Part shown: positions 15,943-24,959 of the stretch, one piece after another | How the letters are laid out: each line of letters starts with the position of its first letter | How positions within the stretch are numbered: the stretch's first letter is position 1 | Source of the DNA: Planctomycetaceae bacterium | Lineage (GTDB): Bacteria; Planctomycetota; Planctomycetia; Pirellulales; UBA1268 | NCBI GenBank assembly: GCA_947449135.1 | Contig: CANFQO010000014.1 | Coordinates: forward strand, 1-53,742 | Length of the DNA stretch: 53,742 nt | Reading direction: 5' to 3' | Program-made: the position numbers and the translations under genes | Notes under the pieces: model-generated | Told to the model about the DNA's origin: nothing | Database searches by the model: none | What the model saw: the letters and a program-made list of their open reading frames with translations, nothing else

Positions 15943-18717
15943 ATGGCCACCACTCTCGGCAAGAAGTCCTCCAAGCCTGTGACCACCAAAAGCGGGAAGC
16001 CGGGCAAGATGATTTATTACTTCGGTGCCAAGAAGTGCGACGGCGACGGCACGATGAAGTCGCTGCTCGGTGGCAAGGGGGCCAACCTCGCCCAGATGAC
16101 CAAGATCGGCCTTCCGGTGCCCCCGGGATTCACGATCACGACCCAGGTCTGCATCGACTACTACACGCACGGCAAGAAGTTCCCGAAGGGCCTCGAAGAC
16201 GACGTCGCCTCCGCCATGAAGCTCATGGAGAAGGAGACGGGCAAGAAATTCGGCGATCCGAAGAACGCCCTGCTTGTGAGCGTTCGTTCCGGTGCCCGTG
16301 ACAGCATGCCGGGCATGATGGACACGATCCTGAACCTCGGCCTGAACGACGACACCGTGAAGGGGCTCGCCGCCGCCACCGGCAATCCCCGGTTTGCCTA
16401 CGACTCCTACCGTCGCTTCATCCAGATGTACGGCGACGTGGTGATGGGAGTGCAGAAGCGGCACGAGAACGAGCACGATCCCTTCGAGGAGACGATGGAG
16501 GGGCTCAAGCACCAGCTCGGCGTCCACAACGATACCGACCTCACCGAGGAACACCTCCGCGAGCTGATCAAGCGGTACCTGACGCTCATCAAGCAGCGGA
16601 CCGGCAAGGGCTTCCCACAGGATCCGTTTGCGCAGCTCATGGGCGCCGTCGGCGCTGTCTTCGGCAGCTGGATGAACGAGCGGGCTATCCTCTACCGCCG
16701 CAAGTACAAGATCCCCGACGAGTGGGGCACCGCCGTCAACGTGCAGAGCATGGTGTTCGGCAACATGGGCGACGACTGCGCGACCGGCGTGGCCTTCACT
16801 CGTGACCCCGCCACCGGCGAGGACACCTTCTACGGCGAGTATCTCGTCAACGCGCAGGGCGAGGACGTTGTCGCCGGCGTGCGGACGCCCAAGCCCGTGG
16901 CCGAGATGAAGCACGAAGCGATGTTCTCCGGCACCTACAAGGAGCTGGAGAAGGTCCGCCAGACTCTCGAGAAGAAGTTTGGCGACGTGCAGGACTTCGA
17001 GTTCACGGTCGAGAAGAAGAAGCTCTACATGCTGCAGACGCGGCACGGCAAGCGGACAGCCTTGGCCTACGTGAAGATTGCCCACGACATGGTGAAGCAG
17101 AAGCTGATGTCGGCCGAGCACGCGATCCAGTCGGCCGACCCCGACGCCCTGTCGCAGCTCCTGGCCCCGATCTTCGACCGTGCCGACTACGCCGCTGCCA
17201 AGAAGAGCACCCGGCTCCTGACCACGGGCCTGCCTGCCGGCCCCGGTGCCGCCACCGGGCAGCTGGTGTTCACCGCCGCCAAGGCCGAGGAGCTGGCCAA
17301 CAAGGGCATCAAGGTGGTGCTCGCCCGCGTCGAGACGAGCCCCGAGGATCTCCGCGGCATGATCGCCGCCGAGGGCATCCTCACCAGTCGCGGCGGCGTG
17401 TCGAGCCATGCGGCGCTCGTGGCCCGGCAGATGGGCAAGGTGTGCGTCGCCGGTGCCGGTGCGGTCCAGATCGACTACGCGAAGGGCACGCTCACCTGTT
17501 CAGGTCAGAAGCTCAAGGAAGGCGACGCGATCTCGATCAACGGCTCGACGGGCGAGGTGTTCGCCGGTGCCATCAAGACTGCCGATAGCGAGCTGAAGCA
17601 GGTGTTGATCGCGAAGACGATGAAGCCGGCCGACTCGGAGGTCTTCCAGTATTACGACTTCATCATGAAGCTTGCTGACAAGTACCGCAAACTTGGCATA
17701 CGGACGAATGCCGACACGCCGGAGCAGGTTCGTCACGCGATCGCCTTCGGCGCCGAGGGCATTGGCCTGACGCGGACCGAGCACATGTTCTTCGAGGGCG
17801 ATCGCATCGACGCGATGCGAGAGATGATCTTGGCCGAGAACGAGGATGACCGCCGCAAGGCGCTCGCCAAGCTGCTTCCCTACCAACGGGACGACTTTGA
17901 AGGCATCTTCAAGGCCCTCGACGGCCGGCCGGCCACGATCCGCTTCCTCGACCCGCCGCTGCACGAATTCGTGCCGCACGACGAGAAGGCCCAGGCCGAC
18001 CTCGCCAAGAAGCTAAAGCTGCCCGTCGAGACGGTGAAGGCCCGCGTGCACGCCCTGCACGAGTTCAACCCGATGCTCGGCCACCGCGGCTGCCGCCTGG
18101 GTGTCAGCTACCCCGAGATCTCGGAGATGCAGGCCCGCGCGGTCTTCGAGGCCGCGGCAAAGGTGCAAAAGGCCGGCATCAAGGTGAAGCCGGAGATCAT
18201 GATCCCGCTCGTCGGCTTCAAGAAGGAACTCGACAACCAGGTGGAGATCGTGCACCGCGTTGCCGAGAAGGTGCAGAAGGAGACCGGACAGAAGATCAAG
18301 TATCTCGTCGGCACGATGATCGAGATCCCGCGCGGCGCCCTCACGGCCGACGAGATCGCGGAGACGGCTGAGTTCTTCTCCTTCGGCACCAATGATCTCA
18401 CCCAGACCTGCCTCGGCATGAGCCGCGACGACATGGGTTCATTCCTGCAGAAGTACACCGACGAAGGCATCTTCAAGGCCAATCCGTTCGCGTCGATCGA
18501 CGCCACTGGCGTAGGCCAGTTGATCCAGATCGCCGTGGAACGCGGCCGCAAGACGCGGAAGGACCTCAAGCTCGGCATCTGCGGCGAGCACGGCGGCGAT
18601 CCCCACTCGGTGCTGTTCTGCCACCACGTGGGGCTCGACTACGTGAGCTGCTCTCCGTTCCGCCTGCCGGTCGCCCGGCTGGCCGCGGCTCAGGCAGCGC
18701 TCGGCAAGACGTACTAG
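15943..18717 (+). CDS. ppdK: Pyruvate, phosphate dikinase
   Basis: This 924-residue enzyme interconverts pyruvate + ATP + Pi and phosphoenolpyruvate + AMP + PPi. The nucleotide-binding domain begins at about residue 25 ([25 protein letters not shown]), with [19 protein letters not shown] near 108. The phosphohistidine is H489 in [15 protein letters not shown]. The PEP-binding barrel has [31 protein letters not shown] and the catalytic Cys880 in [11 protein letters not shown] Lys/Ser/Thr-rich N-terminal tail of about 22 residues precedes the conserved start. The ATG at 15943 is preferred over an in-frame extension to 15796 because the extension is not family-like. The gene stands alone and ends in an array of hairpins. 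Confidence 0.97.
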   Translation: MATTLGKKSSKPVTTKSGKPGKMIYYFGAKKCDGDGTMKSLLGGKGANLAQMTKIGLPVPPGFTITTQVCIDYYTHGKKFPKGLEDDVASAMKLMEKETGKKFGDPKNALLVSVRSGARDSMPGMMDTILNLGLNDDTVKGLAAATGNPRFAYDSYRRFIQMYGDVVMGVQKRHENEHDPFEETMEGLKHQLGVHNDTDLTEEHLRELIKRYLTLIKQRTGKGFPQDPFAQLMGAVGAVFGSWMNERAILYRRKYKIPDEWGTAVNVQSMVFGNMGDDCATGVAFTRDPATGEDTFYGEYLVNAQGEDVVAGVRTPKPVAEMKHEAMFSGTYKELEKVRQTLEKKFGDVQDFEFTVEKKKLYMLQTRHGKRTALAYVKIAHDMVKQKLMSAEHAIQSADPDALSQLLAPIFDRADYAAAKKSTRLLTTGLPAGPGAATGQLVFTAAKAEELANKGIKVVLARVETSPEDLRGMIAAEGILTSRGGVSSHAALVARQMGKVCVAGAGAVQIDYAKGTLTCSGQKLKEGDAISINGSTGEVFAGAIKTADSELKQVLIAKTMKPADSEVFQYYDFIMKLADKYRKLGIRTNADTPEQVRHAIAFGAEGIGLTRTEHMFFEGDRIDAMREMILAENEDDRRKALAKLLPYQRDDFEGIFKALDGRPATIRFLDPPLHEFVPHDEKAQADLAKKLKLPVETVKARVHALHEFNPMLGHRGCRLGVSYPEISEMQARAVFEAAAKVQKAGIKVKPEIMIPLVGFKKELDNQVEIVHRVAEKVQKETGQKIKYLVGTMIEIPRGALTADEIAETAEFFSFGTNDLTQTCLGMSRDDMGSFLQKYTDEGIFKANPFASIDATGVGQLIQIAVERGRKTRKDLKLGICGEHGGDPHSVLFCHHVGLDYVSCSPFRLPVARLAAAQAALGKTY

Positions 18718-18723
18718 CTTCAC

Positions 18724-18821
18724 GCGAAACATCGGCATCCTGCCGATTTTCGCTTGGCGGGCCTCCGCCCGCTGGTGCTAGCCGGGCATCGTGCCCGGCC
18801 GGTCAGGCAAAACCTGGCCGG
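18724..18821 (+). terminator. Four tandem hairpins after ppdK
   Basis: Immediately after the ppdK stop come four inverted repeats almost without spacers. 18724-18753 is a 13-bp stem with one bulge, loop TCC. 18757-18772 is GCGGGC/GCCCGC with loop CTCC. 18781-18799 is a perfect 8-bp stem, loop TCG. 18799-18821 is a 9-bp stem with one G-U pair, loop CAAAA. The first hairpin ends in TTTTCGC and could terminate transcription. The array resembles the one at 47551-47695. Confidence 0.7.
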
Positions 18822-18978
18822 CGTTGGGGTTCGCGAGGAGTGTTGACGCGCTGGCGGTCCGTTTCCCGCTGCTGTATCCGTGAGGGGTTGCTCATGTCCC
18901 GAGAGCCGGCGTTGCTGACCAGCGTAGGCAGGATGCCGGAGCGCAGTCAGCATCGAGTGAGCGAAGGGCAGGATGCCC

Positions 18979-19024
18979 GTAGCGAACGTCCGGCGACGGG
19001 GCGTGGGCAGCCCCGAACCGTCGC
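18979..19024 (+). repeat. 46-base direct repeat with internal hairpin, copy 1
   Basis: This 46-base unit starting GTAGCGAACGTCC recurs at 19127-19172 with a single G/A difference. GCGACGG faces CCGTCGC and GGGGC faces GCCCC, and the one difference falls in the loop, so the stem is unchanged. The gap from ppdK to the SLC13 gene (18718-19216) holds these repeats, the hairpins and no convincing gene. Confidence 0.75.
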
Positions 19025-19126
19025 ACCGGCGGCCGAGGCAGAACGAGACACGGCAAGTTAAAAACGTGTCCCCACGGGGATCCGGCGTTGCTCGGGCAAC
19101 GATCCGCCGTAGGCGGCTTGGTCGAC

Positions 19127-19172
19127 GTAGCGAACGTCCGGCGACGGGGCATGGGCAGCCCCGAACCGTCGC
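19127..19172 (+). repeat. 46-base direct repeat with internal hairpin, copy 2
   Basis: Second copy of the unit at 18979-19024 (45 of 46 bases identical). Between the copies, further small inverted repeats are visible: GTTGC/GCAAC in 19080-19105 and CCGCC-GTA-GGCGG at 19105-19117. Confidence 0.75.
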
Positions 19173-19181
19173 TGCGGCATA

Positions 19182-19195
19182 CTGTGTGAACACAG
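19182..19195. promoter_or_regulatory. Operator-like palindrome before the SLC13 gene
   Basis: CTGTGT-GA-ACACAG is a perfect 6-2-6 inverted repeat ending 21 bases before the ATG at 19217. The position suits a repressor site or a leader hairpin. No regulator gene is adjacent. Confidence 0.35.
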
Positions 19196-19216
19196 GCGAC
19201 CCGGTACATTCATCCC

Positions 19217-20620
19217 ATGCCGCTCTCGCCCGAAGCCCTGACGCTGGCACCGATCCTCGTGATCGTTGTTGTGCTCTGGATTACCGAGGCCCTGCCGCTG
19301 GCGGTCACGGCGCTCCTCGGGGCCGTGGCCTGCGTGGTGGCGGGAGTGGCACCAGCAAAGGAGGTGTTTCGTCCCTTTGCCGACCCGCTGATCTTCCTGT
19401 TCATTGGCTCGTTTCTGATCGCGGAGGGAGTCCGGCTGCACCGGCTCGACCGTCGGCTGGCCTACGGTGTCTTGTCGGTGCCCTGGATCGGTGAACGGCC
19501 GGCGCGGATCCTTGGGGCTGTGGCGGTCGTCTCGGTGTTGATCAGCGCCTTCATTTCCAACACCGTGACGGCGGCCATGATGATGGCCATCGTGACGGGC
19601 ATTCTCGGCGCCGTGGAGGCTGGCGCCCGTGAGCACGGCAAACCGCCCGCTCCGACCTTTGCCACCAGCCTGTTTCTCTGCGTGGCGTTGGCGGCGTCGA
19701 TCGGCGGCCTGGCTACGCCGATTGGCACGCCGACCAACCTGATCGGGCTTGCCTTCATCCGAGACCAGGTGGGCGTCCAGGTTTCCTTTCTCGGCTGGTG
19801 CGCGATTGGCATACCGCTCGTCGCCATCTTGGCGACGCTGGCGGTCGCGGTGCTCACGCGGATGTTTCCGGCGGGTGTCGAGCAGCTCGAAGGGGTCGGC
19901 AGCTACGTGGCGGCCGAACGGAGGCGTCTTGGCCCGTGGACGGTGGGTCAAAAATCGGTGGCCGCCGCCTTTGCCCTCACGGTTGCCCTCTGGATGCTGC
20001 CGGGCGTATTGCTGTTACTGCTGGGGGCATCGCATCCGCTTTGTGTCTGGATGGGAAAGCGGCTTCCCGAGGGTGTCGTTGCGCTGATCGGCGCCATCCT
20101 GCTTTTCCTATTGCCGGGTGATCTCGACGAGGGTGGCCGGCGGCGGCGGGCCCTCGTATGGCGGGAGGCCCGCATCGACTGGGATATCGTCCTCCTCTAT
20201 GGCGGCGGCATGGCACTCGGTGAGCTCTGTTTTTCCACAGGGCTTGCCGGGGCCATCGGACAGTCGATCACCGGCTGGATTCCTGCCGGCGACTGGAGTG
20301 GCCCGGTGCTCGTGGCCGTCGCGGCTGTCGTGGCGGTCGTGACCAGCGAATTCACGAGCAACACGGCCAGTGCCAACATGGTCGTTCCGGTCGTGATCGC
20401 CCTGGCCCGGGCCACGGGCTCTGATCCGCTCTGGGCGGCGCTCGCTGCCACCTTTGCCTCGAGCCTCGGCTTCATGATGCCCGTGAGCACCCCGTGCAAT
20501 GCCATCGTCTATGGTTCGGGCAGGGTTCCATTACGGGCGATGATGGCCAGTGGTGCCATCATCGACGTGGTAGGAGTCATCACGGTCACGGCGGCGATGT
20601 TGCTGGCATCGCGATTCTGA
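19217..20620 (+). CDS. SLC13/DASS family anion:sodium symporter
   Basis: This 467-residue inner-membrane transporter belongs to the divalent anion:Na+ symporter group (citrate, succinate, sulfate or phosphate in known members). The N-terminal WITEALPLAVTALLGAV motif at residues 21-37 is diagnostic. Two SNT motifs occur in the paired helical-hairpin repeats, ISNTVTAAMMMAI near residue 115 and TSNTASANMVVPV near 385, each followed by a Thr/Pro-rich loop (ATPIGTPTNLIG near 170; MPVSTPCNAIVYGSG near 425). About 11 hydrophobic segments are visible. The substrate cannot be assigned. The ATG lies after repeat-rich DNA with only a weak ribosome binding site. The gene ends before a strong terminator-like hairpin. 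Confidence 0.9.
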   Translation: MPLSPEALTLAPILVIVVVLWITEALPLAVTALLGAVACVVAGVAPAKEVFRPFADPLIFLFIGSFLIAEGVRLHRLDRRLAYGVLSVPWIGERPARILGAVAVVSVLISAFISNTVTAAMMMAIVTGILGAVEAGAREHGKPPAPTFATSLFLCVALAASIGGLATPIGTPTNLIGLAFIRDQVGVQVSFLGWCAIGIPLVAILATLAVAVLTRMFPAGVEQLEGVGSYVAAERRRLGPWTVGQKSVAAAFALTVALWMLPGVLLLLLGASHPLCVWMGKRLPEGVVALIGAILLFLLPGDLDEGGRRRRALVWREARIDWDIVLLYGGGMALGELCFSTGLAGAIGQSITGWIPAGDWSGPVLVAVAAVVAVVTSEFTSNTASANMVVPVVIALARATGSDPLWAALAATFASSLGFMMPVSTPCNAIVYGSGRVPLRAMMASGAIIDVVGVITVTAAMLLASRF

Positions 20621-20668
20621 GCAGGCCGGGTTGAGGCCGGCGTTTCTCCACTCCCCTCACAACGATAC

Positions 20669-20706
20669 CGCGGTCCGGCCGGTGCATGCCTTCCGGCCGG
20701 ACCGCG
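20669..20706. terminator. Perfect 14-bp stem, bidirectional terminator-like
   Basis: CGCGGTCCGGCCGG at 20669-20682 is the exact reverse complement of 20693-20706, with a 10-base loop. It sits between the convergent ends of the SLC13 gene (20620) and the small secreted protein gene (20789), so it can stop transcription from either side. No long T-tract follows. Confidence 0.7.
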
Positions 20707-20788
20707 TCAGGGGGATCGTCCTCCGTTGCCACGCAGGTGTCGCGGCGATGGGGCTTCGGGACTCGGGCGGGGCGGGCCGCGGGTCGCT

Positions 20789-21241
20789 CTAGAAGCCTCC
20801 CTCGATCGCCGCGCCGCACTGGTGGCAGCGGGGTTGCACTGGCGGGACGGGCGACGGCAAATAGCCCTCCCTGCACATGGCGTGGAGTCGTGGCAGGCAG
20901 GGCGGCAGCGTCACGCAGGGGCTGTGCTTCGCGTGCAGCTGCTGGAAGGGGTGCGCCTGGAAGACACTCGAGCCTCTGCAGGTTGGCTGCGGTTGGCCGC
21001 ACGGGTTTCCCCGCACGTTGCTATGCCATGGCGGCTGCTGCCATGACTGTTGCGGCTGTCCGCCGCGGCATCCGCAGTCACCAGGCGGGCTGGCCGCCGC
21101 TGCTGAATCCATTGGGGACTCCGTCACCATCATCGATTCACCGGACAGTCCGCCCTCGATCTGGGCGGCCACCGCGGTAAAGGACGACGAGGCCGCGGCG
21201 AATGCTGCGACGGCGAACAGCAGCGGGCGGGCAATACGCAC
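20789..21241 (-). CDS. Small secreted Cys/Pro/Gln-rich protein of unknown function
   Basis: The 150-residue product starts with a signal peptide (RIARPLLFAVAAFAAASSS, probable cleavage after AVAA near residue 26). The mature part holds 11 cysteines, many Pro, Gln and His, a CGCRGG motif, and ends QPRCHQCGAAIEGGF. Cysteines in this number suggest disulfides or metal binding. No family is recognised. The GTG start at 21241 is supported by GGGGAG about 9 bases upstream. An overlapping minus-strand frame at 20586-21002 is rejected because it lacks a signal or a ribosome binding site. Confidence 0.6.
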   Translation of the reverse strand: MRIARPLLFAVAAFAAASSSFTAVAAQIEGGLSGESMMVTESPMDSAAAASPPGDCGCRGGQPQQSWQQPPWHSNVRGNPCGQPQPTCRGSSVFQAHPFQQLHAKHSPCVTLPPCLPRLHAMCREGYLPSPVPPVQPRCHQCGAAIEGGF

Positions 21242-21378
21242 GAATCAGGCTCCCCAAGATGGCGTCGGACAGACTCCACGATCCACAGGAGATGTTTCGT
21301 CGCGGAGGAACTGCCGAGATGAGAGGCCGGGCAAACAGGTGGGGCCGTATGATGTGAAACGAAGATACTGCCGGATGC

Positions 21379-21406
21379 TTGACACCTATAGGCATTGCGG
21401 TAATAT
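21379..21406 (+). promoter_or_regulatory. Sigma-70-like promoter of the DUF1559 gene
   Basis: TTGACA at 21379-21384 is a perfect -35 box. After 16 bases comes TAATAT at 21401-21406 (4/6 to TATAAT). The region is locally AT-rich, unlike its surroundings. The downstream ATG is at 21486, leaving an untranslated leader of roughly 70 bases. Confidence 0.7.
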
Positions 21407-21485
21407 ATGCAAATGGATTGCACCAAGGCTTTGCTCCCGCTGGTTTTGCGTACGCCCCGCAGACTTTTCCTCTGGAGTTTGAGTC

Positions 21486-22415
21486 ATGACACGCTCCCGC
21501 CGCGGCTTCACGTTGGTCGAACTGCTCGTGGTGATCGCAATCATCGGCACGCTTATCGGCCTCCTGCTGCCCGCTGTGCAGTCGGCTCGTGAGGCGGCCC
21601 GCCGCATGCAGTGCACCAACAATCTCAAGCAGCAGGGCCTCGCCCTGCACCAGTACCACGACTCCCGCAAGACGTTGCCGGAGGGATGGCTCTCTGATCC
21701 GGCAGGCAGTCCTCCCGACAACGCGAACGCTCAGAAGGGTCGCGGCTGGGGTTGGTCGTCTCGCCTCCTGCCCTTCATGGAGGAGGGTCCTTTGTCCACG
21801 AGCATCGTGACCACGGGTTCGATCGCCGCGACGTCCTATTCCGTCCGAGAAGCAGTGATCTCGGTATTTCTTTGCCCATCCGATGCCACTGCCGGCAGTC
21901 CCACGTTTCTGCCCGGCGCCGCAACCTCGACTGCCAACGACCAACTGGGCCCCGACAAGGTGCCCGGTAGCACGAAATTTTCGCGATCCAACTACCTCGG
22001 GATGTTTGGTTCCAACGGCTGGGAGGACGAGGATCACGATAACAACGGCACAATTGACGAACCTGGCGAGCCGTACGATGGAAACGGAATGTTCTTCGCA
22101 AACAGCCGGATGCCGTTCCGTCATATCACCGACGGCTTGAGTAAGACGATCATGGTTGGCGAACGCGATTCACGCGTGGGCGGCAGTCTCTGGATAGGCA
22201 TGGTGGCGGAATTGGCCGAGCCGATCGGCCGCGTGGTGGCCCATGGTCATCATCCGCCCAATGGCAAGTCTGATTTTCAGCACTTTGGAGACTTGTCGAG
22301 TCGGCATCCTGGCGGAGCCAGCGTCATCTACGCCGACGGCCACTGCGATTTCATCGCGGATGGAATCGACCTGCTCGTCTACCAGCGGATGTGTTCGCGA
22401 AATGAGGGGAATTGA
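21486..22415 (+). CDS. DUF1559 family prepilin-like protein
   Basis: This 309-residue protein starts MTRSRRGFTLVELLVVIAII, a type IV prepilin signal with the GFTLVE cleavage and methylation site, followed by the family-typical LLPAVQSAREAARRMQCTNN. The C-terminal signature H-X9-DG is present as HPGGASVIYADG near residue 280. DUF1559 proteins occur in very many copies in planctomycetes and are thought to be pseudopilin-like envelope proteins, but their function is unproven. GGAG precedes the ATG. The convergent lipoprotein gene ends 17 bases downstream. Confidence 0.95.
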   Translation: MTRSRRGFTLVELLVVIAIIGTLIGLLLPAVQSAREAARRMQCTNNLKQQGLALHQYHDSRKTLPEGWLSDPAGSPPDNANAQKGRGWGWSSRLLPFMEEGPLSTSIVTTGSIAATSYSVREAVISVFLCPSDATAGSPTFLPGAATSTANDQLGPDKVPGSTKFSRSNYLGMFGSNGWEDEDHDNNGTIDEPGEPYDGNGMFFANSRMPFRHITDGLSKTIMVGERDSRVGGSLWIGMVAELAEPIGRVVAHGHHPPNGKSDFQHFGDLSSRHPGGASVIYADGHCDFIADGIDLLVYQRMCSRNEGN

Positions 22416-22432
22416 CCCTCTGGCGATCCCGG

Positions 22433-24880
22433 CTAGTCGAGGGCCACGTCGTCGACCCGATAGCCCTCGAGCGAATCGCGCGTGGCGATCACGATGAAGC
22501 CATCATTGCCGTCGCGGTAGCCGCCGATGCCCACCAGCGGTGCGCCGTGGCGATAGCGGTCGACGACGCGGCCGTCGGCCCAGGCGACGGTCACCGAACC
22601 ATCTGGAGCGGCGATGATCCACTGCCGACGCGGCGTGCCGAGAAGATCGGCCCAGGCCACCGGTTCGATCGGTCCATCGCGGTGCACGCCGTCGGGCAGG
22701 GCGAGTTCCCAGAACTGTTCGGCGGCAGGTCCGAGCCCGACAGCCATGTTCTGGCCCACTCGCGGACTGGCGAGTCCCACGAAGGCCCAGCCGCCATTGG
22801 GCGACACGGGCCCAGCGAAGAGTGAATGGATCGCTGGGCTTCCATTCCAATCCGGCTGCGGGTGGTCAGTTGCCGGCCCTTCCACAGGCAGCGCGTTCGC
22901 CCCCCTCCCCTCCATGGTCACCGGTACGAGCCTGCCGTGGCCGTTGATACAGATCAGCCCGCGGCCTCCGTCCTGGTGCGGTGCGTCTGGCACCACATCG
23001 AGCACCGTATCGAAGGAACGCTCCCGCCACAGCCGGTGGCCGTCGAGACTGGCTGCCTGCACGCCCACGGTGCCGTGATAGGCAACAATGATTTCCGGAG
23101 TGCCGTCAGAATTGAGATCGACGAGTTGGGCGGTCCTGATCCCGGCGTGGGGCGGGCTCTCCCACGCGGGATAGGTGGCGTGCAGATGCCACGCCTCATC
23201 GAAGACAAAGACCTGCTGGCCGCCACGGTTACCGCCGAGCCACCACCGCTTGCCGGTGGCATCAACGGCCGTCCGCAGGAAGCCGACGGCGGCATCCGCC
23301 GGCAGATCGAGCTCATGCCGGGCGAGTTCGCGGCCACTTGGGTCGAGTATGACCACCGTCCTCCAGCCATCGAGAGCGACGATCCTGCTACCGGCTGGAT
23401 CGTCGACGCAGACGACATTTCCAGGTATGGCAATGTTCTCCGCCCGCCAGGCCCGCACGAGCTTGAACCGGTCGGGCTGCCGACGGGGCGCGATCTGCTG
23501 CTGTGGCAGCCGCTCCGCCATGCCGCCCCCGGCCACCCTCTCGAGCACCTCGTGGTACTCGCGCATTCGGGTCTCGAAGCGATCACGAAGGAGCGGTCCG
23601 GTGGGCGTGCCAGCGGCCACCGCAGCAAGCGTTGTGGCGATGTCGTCGCCTACGCGGTGATCATGGGCCATGAGGACGTCGGCGACGGTGCCAACGGGGG
23701 TGAGCACCACGACGGCGGGAAACGTCTCGATCTCGAAGGCGGTCGCGGCGACGCTCCGCGGATCGCGAAGGATGGTTCCTGCCCCCTTCCATTGCGTGAC
23801 GAGCTCGCGCAGGGTGTCGCCCGGCACATCAGTCTCATCTACGCTCACCGTAAAGTGCTTTACAGGCACCGCTGGGGCGGCCGTGCCGTCGGCTGCGGCT
23901 GCAGCGGTGAACGCCTCCACCGCTCTGGCCACCTGCGGCATCGACTGCCTGCAGGCGTCGCAGCCGGTGTGAAAAAACTCGAGCACCACCACCGAGCCGG
24001 CCAGGCTCTCGCTCGACACTGTCGCACTGTCGAGGTCGGCAAGCACGAAAGGAGCGGCTGGCGTGCCGATAAGCGCACTTGGCGGCAGTGGCGTCGTCGG
24101 CGGCTCCAGCCGATCCACGCGGCTGGCTCCCGAGGGCACCTCGAATGCGAAGGTCTCTGAAGGCACGGTTGCCGGAAACTGTGCCTCCAGGAAATCGACG
24201 ATGACCGACAGCCCGCTGACGGGACCGCCCTGCTGCGCGAGGAACTGCCCGTAGGCCGTAGTGGGCAGCGACATTCGCCGAAGTAGCTTTGACTTCCGGT
24301 CGATCCAGAGCACGAGCGGCCCGTCGGGTTTGGTTATCGTCACGACCGTGCAGGCGTGGCCTTCGATCGGCTCAGTACCCGTGATCCGTGGCGTGTCGAT
24401 GGCATCGGCGATGATCAGGTCGACTGTGTCTTCGGACAGGAGCAGCGGCAGTTGCGTCGGGCAACCTGCTGCCCCCTCGGATAGCGTCAGACGAATCTGC
24501 TCGTCGGCAAAAAGCTGGTTGAGCGTGAGCGGGCTCTTCACGGGCTCTTCCCGCACCTGGCCTGGCACGGTGCTTGCAGCGGCGCGGAGCGACGTGCCAT
24601 CTGCCGCGATCTGCGTGTCGTAGCAGTCGATCCGCAGCCGAGCGGGCCGCTCGAATGCCACACGGAACGGGATCGTCTGCTCGACCACCGTGCCGTCACG
24701 CGTATAGCGGATATGGACGGTGGCATTGTCGGAATAAGCCTTCGCGGTCAGGTAGGCGCGACTCATGTCGTCGAGCAGTCCACGCGGATCGGTCGCGCAG
24801 CCCGTGGAGCACACCGACGGCAGGCACGCGAGGAGGAGGAAGAAGAACCGTCGCAGCAGGGATGGGGAGGTGGTGTTCAT
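22433..24880 (-). CDS. Lipoprotein with LolA-like, thioredoxin-like and beta-propeller regions
   Basis: This 815-residue protein starts MNTTSPSLLRRFFFLLLAC and has a lipobox-like CSTGC near residue 28, so it is probably a lipoprotein. Residues about 30-250 look like a LolA/DUF2092-type lipoprotein-binding fold (RAYLTAKAYSDNATVHIRYT; WIDRKSKLLRRM). Residues about 270-430 form a TlpA/AhpC-like thioredoxin domain with CDAC in VVLEFFHTGCDACRQSMPQV. The rest (about 480-815) contains repeated segments of the FG-GAP/propeller kind, such as LVDLNSDGTPEIIVAYHG. The order suggests an envelope redox protein with a binding platform. The upstream in-frame extension to 24946 is rejected because the signal peptide starts at 24880. 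Confidence 0.75.
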   Translation of the reverse strand: MNTTSPSLLRRFFFLLLACLPSVCSTGCATDPRGLLDDMSRAYLTAKAYSDNATVHIRYTRDGTVVEQTIPFRVAFERPARLRIDCYDTQIAADGTSLRAAASTVPGQVREEPVKSPLTLNQLFADEQIRLTLSEGAAGCPTQLPLLLSEDTVDLIIADAIDTPRITGTEPIEGHACTVVTITKPDGPLVLWIDRKSKLLRRMSLPTTAYGQFLAQQGGPVSGLSVIVDFLEAQFPATVPSETFAFEVPSGASRVDRLEPPTTPLPPSALIGTPAAPFVLADLDSATVSSESLAGSVVVLEFFHTGCDACRQSMPQVARAVEAFTAAAAADGTAAPAVPVKHFTVSVDETDVPGDTLRELVTQWKGAGTILRDPRSVAATAFEIETFPAVVVLTPVGTVADVLMAHDHRVGDDIATTLAAVAAGTPTGPLLRDRFETRMREYHEVLERVAGGGMAERLPQQQIAPRRQPDRFKLVRAWRAENIAIPGNVVCVDDPAGSRIVALDGWRTVVILDPSGRELARHELDLPADAAVGFLRTAVDATGKRWWLGGNRGGQQVFVFDEAWHLHATYPAWESPPHAGIRTAQLVDLNSDGTPEIIVAYHGTVGVQAASLDGHRLWRERSFDTVLDVVPDAPHQDGGRGLICINGHGRLVPVTMEGRGANALPVEGPATDHPQPDWNGSPAIHSLFAGPVSPNGGWAFVGLASPRVGQNMAVGLGPAAEQFWELALPDGVHRDGPIEPVAWADLLGTPRRQWIIAAPDGSVTVAWADGRVVDRYRHGAPLVGIGGYRDGNDGFIVIATRDSLEGYRVDDVALD

Positions 24881-24959
24881 CGACGCATCATCGCGAAAAC
24901 GTCGCTGACACGGCCAGAGCATTCGGCCCACTCGTCTGCACGGCAAAGCACCGGGTACT

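Noticed and set aside
15739-17409. 556-residue minus-strand frame opposite ppdK
   Set aside because: Composed mainly of His/Leu/Val/Gly strings that mirror the third-position GC of ppdK; no recognisable fold.
18718-19216. Search for a small gene or tRNA in the repeat-rich gap
   Set aside because: Frames here are short and Arg/Pro-rich across the repeats; no cloverleaf with a TTC-type loop was seen.
20586-21002. Minus-strand 138-residue frame overlapping the Cys-rich gene
   Set aside because: No signal peptide or ribosome binding site; the overlapping frame at 20789-21241 has both.
22826-24160. 444-residue plus-strand frame over the lipoprotein gene
   Set aside because: Antisense shadow; the minus-strand product has a signal, thioredoxin CxxC and propeller repeats.
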